Shown: one piece after another, positions 23,238 to 34,000 of the stretch
How positions within the stretch are numbered: position 1 is the first letter of the stretch
How the letters are laid out: each line of letters begins with the position of its first letter
Assembly: GCA_030062745.1 (NCBI GenBank)
Contig: CP099840.1
Span: 9,973,033 to 10,037,032 of the forward strand
DNA length: 64,000 nucleotides
Direction: 5' to 3'
Source of the DNA: Capitulum mitella
Lineage: Eukaryota; Arthropoda; Thecostraca; Pollicipedomorpha; Pollicipedidae
Notes under the pieces: model-generated
Database searches by the model: none
Told to the model about the DNA's origin: nothing
Seen by the model: only the letters and a program-made list of their open reading frames with translations
Made by a program: the position numbers and the translations under genes

Positions 23238-23306
23238 TATGCAAATTTCGTTAAAAACAACAGCGTACCCGGCATTGGTAGTCTTTTTTGGGTGCGTTCA
23301 AGTTTT

Positions 23307-23309
<3 letters not shown>
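22971..23309. mobile_element. Hairpin element: 75-bp inverted arms around a (TA)n core
   Basis: Left arm 22971-23046 (begins CCGAAAACTTGAACGCACCC, includes GACTACCAATGCCGGGTACG) and right arm 23235-23309 are nearly perfect reverse complements. The 190-bp loop is a (TA)n and TATACG-type microsatellite, and a second (TA)n tract follows at 23310-23355. MITE-like; non-coding. Confidence 0.9.
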
Positions 23310-23358
<49 letters not shown>

Positions 23359-23359
23359 A

Positions 23360-25600
23360 AACCAATATCTTTCGTGAATAAATTTTAGAAGAATTAAAAA
23401 ACTGCCATCTACCAAAATACAGTAACCTAAATCCGTCGAGAAACTCACATTCGGCGGTTTAAGATGTTCTTAGAGGATAACATTTTGACATAGACCGTTG
23501 GTTCTGACCGTCTTGTTTTTGTTTGTACTTGTTTGTTTGGTACTTGTTTGGTTTGTTTCGTACTTGTTTCGTTTTTCTTTTACTTTCTGGTGTAGAAGTG
23601 CTAGGAGGTGACTGACCTTGGTACTATTTCTTTTCTTGTGTCAGACACTGAGTGCATGATTTACATCCCTCATCAAACCGTAACGCTTTATTCTGTATGA
23701 CACAGGGGCGAGAACAGCCGCATTGTATGTGGAATGTCCCAAGAAATAAACTGAAAATGGAGCTGAAACATTTGACATTTGGGCAGAGGTTAGGTTGTGG
23801 GGCCCCTTCGGCTTTGTCCCTCCCCCGCCCACAATCATTTACATAAAACGACACCTCTGGCTAGCGCCACAGATCATCAGTCGATAGCTGTGTGCTCAAG
23901 GAATCCGGCGGTACCCCGTTCGGCCGCGTTAGGTCGACCAGTGACCTTCTAGGTCAGGTCAAACTTTGTGTTTGGGAGCTTTGTCGATTTTCCGGAGCTA
24001 AAAACGACACATTTGAGGCCAAATAGGACTAATTAAATCGCCTCCTGTATCATATTCAGTGTCAAAATTAGTATAGGAACGTTCTCAAGTCAAAAAGGTC
24101 ATCTCTGGTCATTGATGTCTTTGGCTTTCAAAGGTACATTGACCTATCTGAAGTGACCTGTTCGCATGTGGACTACCATTCTGGACCGATTTCATGCCTG
24201 TCATCAGGCGCCTGTGCGCACCTATTACCCTAAAACAATTAAAAACCGGCGTTTTGCGCAAAAACCACTCTTCAGGCCTTCAGTACCGATGTCGTAGCTC
24301 GGTGACCTGAGATGACCCACGTGACCTACCCCAAAGAAGCCACGGTGCGGAGTGCCCCGAAAGCCGGGCCTTCGCGGCCCTCATCGCGCGCGCAGTGGGA
24401 TGGGTCGTTCACCCCTTTGGCGCATGCGCCTAACCCGGCAGCAGCCTGCTAGGCACCTGATGCAGCGCCCACCGCCGTCTAGCGGCCATGCGCGGCTCCA
24501 CCGCCAGGGTACAACCCGACGGCCGAGGCGACCACCGCCTGGCGGCGGGCGCTTGAATCAGGCACCCTTGGTGCTGGTCATGCGCAAAAGGTGGCGCCCG
24601 CTTCCCACCGCGTGGCTCGCACAATGCCGAGTGCAGAGCGACCCCGCGCCGCGGTGGGCGAAACATTTTACACAAACTCCCTCACCAATTACTGCAATCA
24701 GTCATTTTCTGACGAGGTGTGGTAACGAAATTGGCCTAAATAACCCCTATCATTTGTGGCAGCAACTTTTTTGCACTACGCAGGTAAACAGCATTTCAAG
24801 AACGCAGAAACCACGACGCAACCCCATGCATCGCTCCACAGCACAAGCAACCGTTGCCAATGGCTGCTGGTTTGTTTACATTTGACTCCCAGCGACTTAT
24901 TCCCAGTGACGTCACGCGGGGTCGTTGCTAGCAAAAAAGGCTTCCCTATAGTCGATAACAATAGTGACACCCTCAGCCTCAACGGTTCTTCCAAGTGAAT
25001 CATGGTACTCCAAACCGTACGATCGAGCGGGCGTCAACTCATCCTAATCAACCGTCAACCTCGACATTGGCGCCTCTGGCGGCGACCGGTGAAAACATAA
25101 AACGGTCCGCTCGCTAGTGCGCGGAACTTGCACCATTATTGGCGGGTAAATAAGAAAATGGGATGACTGTGCATCTCGAGCGTCGCAGGAAGGGTAACGG
25201 AACCGAGGTTCGTAAATCAAGGGTTCGTGTGGGGAAAGGCTTGTAACCAAATGATCTTAACCGTAAGGTTCGTATCGGGGAAGGTCGGTATATGACAGGA
25301 TTCGCATCGAAAAAGGTTGGGTTCGTGTTTGAGCCAAATGCGCAACCCCGCGTCGAAGGCGCGGCATAGGATACTAGCGGCCGCAGGCCGATGAAGGATT
25401 CGATCGGACTTGGCTCGGTTCAACAAAAAGGTTGGGTTAGGCTAGGTCAGGTTAGCTAATTAGGTCCGTTCTTTTTTCTGATACTAACCTTTTCCGATAC
25501 GGGCCTTCAGTTTACTAACCTTTGGTTAAAGACCTGCGCTCCTGGTACGATCTTAGCCCGGTACACGGTCCCTTTTAAGATAAAAAACATTACAGCGCTC
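23360..25600. other. Unassigned DNA with TGACCT-rich and GC-rich segments
   Basis: No gene recognised. At about 23940-24330 the motif AGGTCA/TGACCT recurs (for example GACCAGTGACCTTCTAGGTC). At 24350-24680 a GC-rich block gives long but uninformative Arg/Pro-rich frames. GAAGCCACGGTGCGGAGTGC near 24336 recurs near 29953 as GAAGCCACGGTACGGAGTGC, marking a dispersed repeat. Confidence 0.4.
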
Positions 25601-25604
25601 AGGG

Positions 25605-25745
25605 GCGTAGCCAGGATTCTGCCCAGGGGGGGGGGCAATTGAATCAAGGGGGCCCTCGTAGCCAATGGGGGCCCTCGCCAAGGGCGGATCCAGGACTTCG
25701 CCTAGGCGGTGGGGGGGGGGGGGGGGGGGTGGATGCGAATGGTCA
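25605..25745. mobile_element. Dispersed-repeat ends with G-runs
   Basis: GGGGCGTAGCCAGGATTCTG with a G10 tract, then GGGCGGATCCAGGACTTCGC with an interrupted G-run (about 25710-25730). Both are terminal signatures shared with other elements of the window (GCAGCCAGGATTTT and GCGGATCCAGG types). No coding sequence. Confidence 0.45.
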
Positions 25746-26762
25746 GCGCTGGGCCCCCATTTTTTGCCCTTCAGATATGGAAAATTATGTAATTTCTTTT
25801 TTTGCCACATAAAATAACCAAAAAAATTCAAACACACCACCTTATTTGAGAAAATCCTGCGTTTTATTCCTGAACAAAGTTGCCGAAATATGACAAAAAC
25901 AGCGAGATTTTAGTAGGTTCCGTCCCTACCTCCATTTGAAATGACGTATCTGTATCTGTTTCAGGAGCCCGTCCGTCCCCCAGTCCATCCCGTAGCTTCT
26001 GGGGATTTTCTTTGTCAGCTTAGTTTAGGTTCCCTCTTGCAGTCACAGGGACAGTTTTGGTGGTCTCGGACAGTCTGCCGTGACAGGACCCTCTAGTGAT
26101 CACAGGTTCCTTTGACAGCTTCACGTGTCCCGTGGGACGTCTCAGGCGCTCCTTTGATGGTTTCAGGGGCATCTCGGACAATCTCAGGGACCCATCTGGC
26201 AGCTTCAGGGACGCTTAAGCCATCTCGGGTTTCCTCCTGTCGTCCCTGGGACGTTTTTGCTTTCTAAGGAGCCCCTCAGTCACTAAAAAAGACCCTCTAT
26301 AAGTCTCTCTCTGCCGTGACAGAGGCGCCTCTGGCCATCCTCTAGGTCCTTTGGCCGTTTCAGGAGCGGCCTTGACGTCTCAAGGTCTAGTAGTTTCAGA
26401 GGCCCTTCTGGTCGTGCCAGGGCCCCTATTGCTAGAGACTTCTAGTTAGCAGTCTCAAAAGTCCCTTTCTAGCAGTCTCAGCGGACCCGCTGTGGTCCTA
26501 GGTACCCCTCTTATCGTCTCTGGGAAACATTTTTGGTACCTCAGGGGCCCTCTGGCAGTTATAAAAGACGTGTAGGCAATTTCAGAGCCCCTGTACAATG
26601 TCATACGCCCTCTGAACGCCTCCGGTGGTCCCCATGGCTGTATCAGGAGTCCTCGTCTGTTACATGAGGTATATTTGGCAGTCTTTTAGGGCCCCTCTAG
26701 CCGTAACAAGGGACTTTTGTTGGCGCTTCAGGGCCTCACTGGCAATCTCAGGGGGACCTTGC

Positions 26763-26790
26763 CATGAGTCATGCCATGGCATGACTCATG
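26763..26790. repeat. Perfect 28-bp palindrome
   Basis: CATGAGTCATGCC followed directly by ATGGCATGACTCATG-type mirror sequence; every base pairs with its symmetric partner with no loop. It lies inside the degenerate satellite of copy A. Confidence 0.9.
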
Positions 26791-27400
26791 CCAGGAGCCC
26801 GCTTATTACACTCGGGGACCCTCTGGCCGTCCAGCGCCCCATAAAACCCAAATACCGTCCTAGAGGCGCTCTTATCGTATTTGCCTCGCAGGGGGCCCTG
26901 TGACCTTTTTGGCGGTCTCAGGTGTCCTCTGCGGTGTACGGGCCCATCCTGCCGTCTCAGAAACCACCTGACCTTCCCAGGGGCCCCTGACAGCATAAAA
27001 AATCTCTGAAACCTCAAGGTTAAAGGCCAGTGCAGCCCATTTGTGGCTCCTCTTGAGGTTGAGGTCACCGACGAATCCCCGTTCAGGGGGCTCCTCTGGC
27101 TGGTCAGGGTCCCTTTATGCCGTGCTAGGCACCCTCTTTAGTTCTTTCCGTCTCAGGTGCCTCTCTGGCAATTTTAGCGGTCTCATGCACCCTTTTCCGT
27201 GTTGGGGCTCCTTGCGGTCCCAGGGACCCTTGAAGAGTTTCCAGGGCCCTTCTTTACATCTTAGGGGCCATCATTCCATGTCATTGTCTCATTAACCCTC
27301 CCGGAGGCCCTCTGACTACATCAAGAACTTTAAGCTTTTCACTCACAGGGGCCCCTAGGGACTCAGTCTTCATCTTGGCCGTCTCAGGGACCCTATGAAC

Positions 27401-27449
27401 CATCTGGCGGCCTCAGGGACACTCTGAGTGTCCCTGAGGCCGCCAGATG
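27401..27449. repeat. 49-bp palindrome, 24-bp arms and a single-base centre
   Basis: Left arm 27401-27424 (CATCTGGCGGCCTCAGGGAC then ACTC) and right arm 27426-27449 are exact reverse complements around one T at 27425. It marks a local inverted junction of two satellite units. Confidence 0.93.
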
Positions 27450-28389
27450 CTGCCTGGTTGGGGCCCTGTTATAGTCTCAGGGGCCCTTTGGGGGCTTCGG
27501 GGGCTCTCTATGCGTCTCAGAGGTCATCTAACCCTCCAGGAGGCCTCCCTGACTGCATCAAGAGCCGTCAGGTTCTTATAGCACGTCAGGTTCTTGCAGT
27601 GGGGCCCCATGTGATGGCAGTTACTGTCGGTTTGTGAAGGAGTTCCGCTGAAGTGTAAGAAGGCCCATGCTCGCCTGTAAAGACGTTCCTGCCGACCTGG
27701 CGGGTGCCTCTTACAGGTCGGCAGAGACATCTTTACGGGAAAACAGGGGCCCTTGAATGATACTTAAGGGGCCCATGTTGGCCAGGGGGGTCACTGCCTG
27801 TCTGCAGAGGGCACCCAAACTGCCTATAAAGGGCTCCTGTCGGCCTCTGGAGGCAGTGGCAGGAGCCTTCTTTCAGACCGAAAAGATGTCTCTTCAGAGG
27901 CTGACAGGGGCCCTTTATGGGCCGACAGGAGGGCCCTCCCCAGACAAGCAGTGAACTTCCCAACAAGCTAGCAGGGGCCCCTAAATGCTCATTCAGACCA
28001 CGGGCCTCTCTTTATTTCACACGAAACCTTCTTGTATATTCTGAGTACTTTTTCTTTAGGTTTGCGAGCCTTCTTTAACACGCGCATTGGAAGGGGTGTC
28101 TTTTTGTGCCCCCCCCCCCCACCTATTTTTCTTGAATATCTCGAGAACGGGTCGGAGCTGGTTGCTGCTATTTTGCGACATTTATGACAATTGAATAAAT
28201 CGTCGAATGACGCATGAAAGTCGGAAATCGGCCGGAAATTCTTGAAGTTTCATGCATTTAAAGTCAGGCAAACATAACGAAAACGACTGTTGTCGCTGAC
28301 AAATGGGAACTTTGTGAAAGAACTAGCGTTCTACTTAACACTACCGTTTGAACACAGTTAGGGATGTCATTCGGGCATAAGTGATGGAT

Positions 28390-28870
28390 GTACCAAGACC
28401 TCAGCCAGGGTCAATAAGGGCCAAGGTCATCAAAGGTCGAGGTCAAACAGCTTGTGCCTTGATCCAGATTTGCTTTGCAGCATGTCAGTTTGTAAGAAAT
28501 ATGCATTCAAAGACCCTAATAAAAACACGTGTGCGCACACTGATACGCTACATATACCAAGGTCAATGAAGGTCAAGTTCACTTAAGGTCAAGGTCAAAT
28601 ATCTTGTGACCTGGCCCAAATTTATTCTGCGACATGTCGATTTGTATGAAGTACGCATTCAAAGACCGTAATAAAAACACGTGTGCGCACGTAGAAACAC
28701 ATACATATATACCAGAGTCATTTCAGGTCAAGGTCATCAAAGGTCTGGGGCAACATTTTTGTGAACTGGTCCAGATTTGTTTTGCAATATGTTGATTTGT
28801 ATGAAATATGCATTCGAAGACCCTACTAAAACACGTTTGGCGCACTGATACTCACATGTATATACATGTA
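28390..28870. repeat. Tandem repeat, about 145-160 bp unit, rich in AAGGTCA
   Basis: Three units share CATTCAAAGACCCTAATAAA, ACACGTGTGCGCAC and CATGTCGATTTGTATGAA. Each unit has clustered AGGTCA half-sites (AAGGTCAAGGTCAAAT near 28590, CAGGTCAAGGTCATCAAAGG near 28722). The inverted counterpart is at 52.3-52.8 kb. Confidence 0.85.
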
Positions 28871-29569
28871 TACATATACATACATAAATATAAACGCTGG
28901 ATGTGACTAAATGTACGGATATTGGCAACCCTCACTGAAAATACGCCAAAAGATACATGCAGCGCCCTCATTTACTCTCAAACTGTCCCATGTTGTTCGA
29001 AATCTGATCTGCAAAAGATGAGAAAATAACGCCATAGGTTAATGACCTGACATGACCTCGACCCAAAATCCTTTGTCAAGACGCCAAATGAATGCAAGTT
29101 GTCGTACTCCACGTTTTCGCGACCAAACAAACACCCTTTTTCCGTTTCGTGACAAAAGTTGTACGGAATGGCCTGTACGGGCCGAGTGTCCAAAGTTGAC
29201 CTTTTGCATCCCATTTGACCTTGAAGATATCAATCCAGGGTCATGATAATTGCACACAATGTAAATAGTTATAGCCCCATCCTGTCCATAAAATTTCATG
29301 TCTCTAGCTCTTTTCGTTGCCGAGATCGGAGAAGGGGTACTTTTGGACCCCTTCCACTGCGCGTTAACGCGAATCCACTTCCACTGCGCGGGTTAATGCT
29401 TAAAATATTCTTGTTTTGCTTTCAGTGACTGTTCCGGACAGTGTAAGACGCCCTGAGGGCGCCTCACGCTATCCAAAGAACTGGGGCCTTCGGCCCCAGG
29501 GGGCCCCGCTCGGCCGCCAGGGGGCCCCGCTTGGCCTCCAGAGGGGCCATCCTTTATGTAAAGTACGCC

Positions 29570-30540
29570 TTAGGCGCCTTCTTGCTCCAACAGCGACTTG
29601 GTGATCAGTCGGACCACCAATAAAGATTTGACCGTGCAAGCATTGCTCCGCCTGCCACACGTTAGCTGCAACCCGGTTTAGATATGGATACGCGTTCACT
29701 GTAGATCAGTCCCGGCACCCCGCACGAAGGAGGGAAAGATCTTTCACTCTGACAGTTGTATAATAAAATCACCTCTTTACGTTGCTTGTCACATAAATCA
29801 GTTACGTAAATGACGATTCTAGTATGAATGCACAAACACGTAAAGTGCAAAATGTCGAAACAAAATCTCAGCACGTCGGCACACACGAACAATTACATGC
29901 ACTGACACAAGGGTATCACATGGTAATCGGCCGACCCCTCTTTAGCCCTACCCGGGAGAAGCCACGGTACGGAGTGCCACGATTTTTGGGCTAGCGCCAT
30001 CAGCATACGAGTACGTCCATCTCAACGCACGCATGCGCGGGAGCCGGCCGCACAGGCGCAAGCACCTGATCATAGGGGTCTCGGCGGCCGCTCCTCTCGC
30101 TCACGCGCACGCTGCCCCGCGCCCCTCTGTCGCATGACGCCAACCAATATATTTCACACCGTAGCCATCTATATTCTACATTTGCTCCCCTCCCGTGGCT
30201 ACGCCACTGACAGTGTTTCGCGCGACCCAACCTCTTCGTTGGACAGATCCAAGTCCAATTACACCCTTTTATCGGCATGCGGCCTCTAGTTTCCTACGCC
30301 GCGCCTTCGGCGCGGCGTGCTCCTACAGCTTAAAATTACGTCCCATGAACGCCCCCCCCCCAATCAATGAAAGGTGGCGGAATACCTCCGTCGTAAATGT
30401 CTCAAGCGAGTCTACGAGTTTTTTTTAAGTTTCACGGCCACCGTTCATGGCGCCACTGTTACAGGAGACGAGCCATTAGAGTGAGTTGACGCCTGCTCGA
30501 CAGTTCAGTTCTAAGGCCCTATATAGCGGATAATCCAAAT
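29570..30540. other. CpG-rich DNA upstream of SMPD2; possible promoter region
   Basis: No coding exon. CpG frequency is high up to about 30.5 kb and falls sharply afterwards. Near 30498 is TTCAGTTC, matching the arthropod initiator core TCAGT, and near 30521 TATATAG. Neither is at a clearly correct spacing, so the start site is unresolved. A GCTCCCCTCCCGTGGCTACG dispersed-repeat end lies at about 30184. Confidence 0.3.
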
Positions 30541-30596
30541 TTTAAAGTCCGCCAGTGAAATTTTGGGAGTTTGCGCGGCAGGCTCTGAAATACGGA

Positions 30597-30634
30597 ATGA
30601 ATACCCAAGTGAAGGCTGTTTCTCTGAATTGCTG
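30597..30634 (+). CDS. SMPD2: SMPD2 coding exon 1
   Basis: Encodes MNTQVKAVSLNC and the first two bases of Trp13. It supplies the catalytic Asn of the LNCWG motif. Donor GTATGA. It was found by looking for a phase-2 exon ending in the family's LNCW motif, and its in-frame join to exon 2 is the main support. Confidence 0.85.
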
Positions 30635-30932
30635 GTATGAGCTGAAAATTTCCCATGAAAATGAGTGATTATGTGCTCTGAAACGTTGCTTGGTAAATGT
30701 GGAATTTTAGGTACTCCCAAGTCACTTTCCAAATGATACTTATATACACAAATGCTGGGTACAAATAAAGTTCTGTTCACTCTTGTTTCAAACTCACAAC
30801 ATTCATTGGTCTCAATATAACTTGGCACATTAACTGTTCTTACAAGGTGTGATAGGCAGTTCCTGCATCATGAAAATATAAACCTTTCTCTGAAGTGGTC
30901 TTGATGCACTCTGTTACATATATATGTGTGTA

Positions 30933-31015
<83 letters not shown>

Positions 31016-34000
31016 GTATATATTAGATAGGCACTTCACCATTTCTTTATTCAAAGAATGTTGGGCATTCTGAAACACAAGGAGTAATCAGGATTAGAAC
31101 CATGAACAATGAACATGGAAATGAAACATCATGTCTGTATGTGTATATATATATATATATGTATGTATATATATATTCTTGATTTTGAAAGAACACACTG
31201 GCCTTATTCTTGTCCAGGGGCTATAAGCTTTTTGCAGTGAAAAGTCTGCTGATAGGTCTGTTTTTTCTGCCCCACATCAGTCTAAAGCATGAGTATATTT
31301 TACCTTAGTTTGGCTGCAGTTCAACTTTTTGTAAAGTTTGGAAAAGAAAAAAAAAACAGTGATTTGCTGGCCACATATGCAGGATAAAGTTAAAGCCAAA
31401 TGAACTAGCCAATACACAGATGACTCTCCTGGGATCCATGTCATAAAGAACTGGATACATTTTGTTTTTGAAGAGGTTCTGATCTCTTGTCACAGCAGTC
31501 CAGGGCCAGAGTGGCTCAAAATACATGAAGTGTCAAAGGACATTGATAAGCAAACCATATGGCAATGCATATTTGCTAGAGCACACAACACATATCATAT
31601 TCAGAAGGGTAGAACAGTAAAATCATTGTTTCTGATTATTTTTCTCCTAGCATGATATTTACAGTCTGGCTTTGGTGTTGTGAAGGAAAAATTGAAATGT
31701 AATCACATGTGACCCATGCAGCTGAGCATGTCACCTATTATGCACAGGATTATAAAACAGAACAAAACACCATCTTGTTTCATTCTTAGACCAAGCCATG
31801 AGACACAAAAATGGATTGATTCCAACAACCAGATGATAACCAGTGTGTGCACAGGGGCACAGAAACCTTGCATGACTAAGTGGTGAACCTTGTCATTGCA
31901 TAGTAGATTCAGGACAGATGGAAGTGGTGTACATAATTGTGTACTTGCATTTCTGTATATTGCTGCAGCCCACAGGAAATCACAGAAATGGCCTGCATGA
32001 AGCTTTACATTCTGGCATAGCAGTATAAAACTACCTTGCATGCTAAATAAACTATTTTTGACTGGTATTCAGGTGCCCATTTTGGCTGTAGGAATGTGAA
32101 TGATTGTTTTATTGTGGTACTGTTGCTGCTGCCATTCATCCACAAATGTATAACTGTTCTTCATGATGCTTCCTGTAAGATTTACAGCAAAATGACTTTC
32201 TTTTTTCTCTGTTCTCAGGGGATTGCCTGTTGTGGCCAAGAACCGTTCAACCCGAATCAATGCCATTGGAGACTGGCTGGCCACTGCTGACTATGACTTT
32301 GTCTTCCTAGAAGAAGTTTGGCTCAAAACAGACTACACACTTATAAGAAACAAAACAGAAAAGAACTTTCCATATGACCACTTCTTTTACAGGTTTGTTG
32401 TGTTGGTGCTCTGCTGCACCATTAATCATATGTTTATTCTGCATTGAGTCCCATTTGTATACTTCATTGCATCCCTTACATCTGATGTGCACAATGTGTG
32501 CCAGGTGATAACTCACATGTGCATTGTGCCTGGACTGACCTGAGCAAGCCTCCATGCTAAGAGTATTGATTGGTCTGTGAACCTTCATTTTTTGTGCATA
32601 TAATAGTTATTGCAAGATTGTATCAATAAAACTGGTTTCCATTTGTTGAACTGGCAGTCTCTGAGGTTCTGTGACAGCATGCTTGTCTGCTACATGCCAT
32701 GTATGTAAATGAGGTTGTGCTGTAAGTTTGTCTCATTTAATACATACTTCATGTTGTGTATGCTTTTATTTATATCACCATGTTTTGAAATTTCATAGAT
32801 GGGACCATGCAGGTTTGCTATGAAATCTGTTTAGAATTTCATATGCTGTCTTGAAGTGGCATGGTAGTGTAGTTTGTTAGTTCTTGAGCTGCCATGTTTG
32901 GGACTTTGACTGGCTTCAATCTCCAATTTTGGGACCCATCCTGCCTCTGGCATTGACTGTGAACGCCGCTATTGGGCCGTAATCGGCCAACATTTTCTTA
33001 AGGGGGAGGGGGCAGAGCTTATTGTGAATTGAAATTGCACGAAAACGACCTACTTGGAAGATGATAGGCAATGGTTTTTATGAAAAATATGGGCCTTAGG
33101 GAGAGGGGCCTGGGCAGGGTTGGAAAAGGTGTTGTTTTGTGTTGTTGAACATAAAAACATCTGTGCTTCCAAAAAGAATATACTCCCAAAGTTTTGTCCT
33201 GTGTATCCATTAAAGAGCTGCATTATGATCATGTTGACAGATTTCTTACTCGGCAAACAAGTGACTCAGTCTTTATTTAGTAACAAGCAGCCATGATGTC
33301 ATAACAGCAAGAATGCTAATGGAAAACAGTATCTTTTTACGAAATTTTGCACTGCAAAACAAAAACTGTACTCTGACACCAAGAACAAAAATCGAATTCC
33401 CGTCCTTGGGCCTGAGCCCCCCAGGCCCCCTCCCCCTGTGGCTGCGCCGGCGGTGCTGACGGGCGGCCGTGCTCTGCGACAGCGGCGTGGTCGGCTCCGG
33501 CACGTGCATCTTGTCGCGGCACCCGCTCTCCACCAGCCTCTACCACCGCAGCCCAGTGAACGGATTCGCCCACATGGTGCACCACGGCGACTGGTTCGGC
33601 GGCAAGGGCGTGGGCTTCTGCCAGGCTCGCTGCCACGACCTCACCGTCAACCTGTACATCACGCACGTCAGTGTGCCCCGACGGTCGGGGCCGGCCGCTG
33701 ACCGGCGGGGTCGGCAGCGGGCACTGTTCGGCTTGTGATGTGACGTTCGACGCGAACGTTGAAAGGCAGCCGGACGTGGCCCTGATTCTGACTTGTCAAA
33801 GGCAAACCTGGAGCCCTGTCGTTCTGCGTTCTGTCTTCGTGGCCTGTTGTGCAGGTCCAAGTTGCCCTCGTTGTTGGCCCGTTTCGTGTCGACGTGTTGC
33901 GTCCGCTGGTGTTCACGTACGTCCAAAGCTGTGCGCTGGGCTTTCAGCTGCACGCCAACTACAACAAGGCGCGCGACGTGTACTCGTGCCACCGGCTGGT

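Larger units (their letters stand above)
25985..29560 (+). mobile_element. Large unclassified repeat, copy A (about 3.6 kb)
   Basis: The segment matches 51650-55270 in reverse complement over its whole length. Shared landmarks in order: TCAGCTTAGTTTAGGTT..CCTC; a 2-kb degenerate array of CTCTGGCNGTCTCAGGGNCC-type units (26.0-27.6 kb); TTTACAGGTCGGCAG-type blocks (27.7-27.96 kb); a block with ATATCTCGAGAACGGGTCGG (28.13 kb); TCAAGGTCA tandem units (28.39-28.86 kb); GCCGAGATCGG (29.32 kb); and the end GACGCCCTGAGGGCGCCTCA..CTATCCAAAGAACTGGGGCC (29.45-29.50 kb). No transposase, reverse transcriptase or helicase motif is visible, so it is probably non-autonomous. Confidence 0.75.

Noticed and set aside
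24352..24885. 177-aa frame in GC-rich DNA
   Set aside because: No recognised domain, minus strand also open, and sequence words shared with another repeat-like block near 29.95 kb.
28390..28870. CRISPR-like regular repeats
   Set aside because: The units are long (about 147 bp), have no unique spacers of uniform length, and lie in a eukaryotic mobile repeat.
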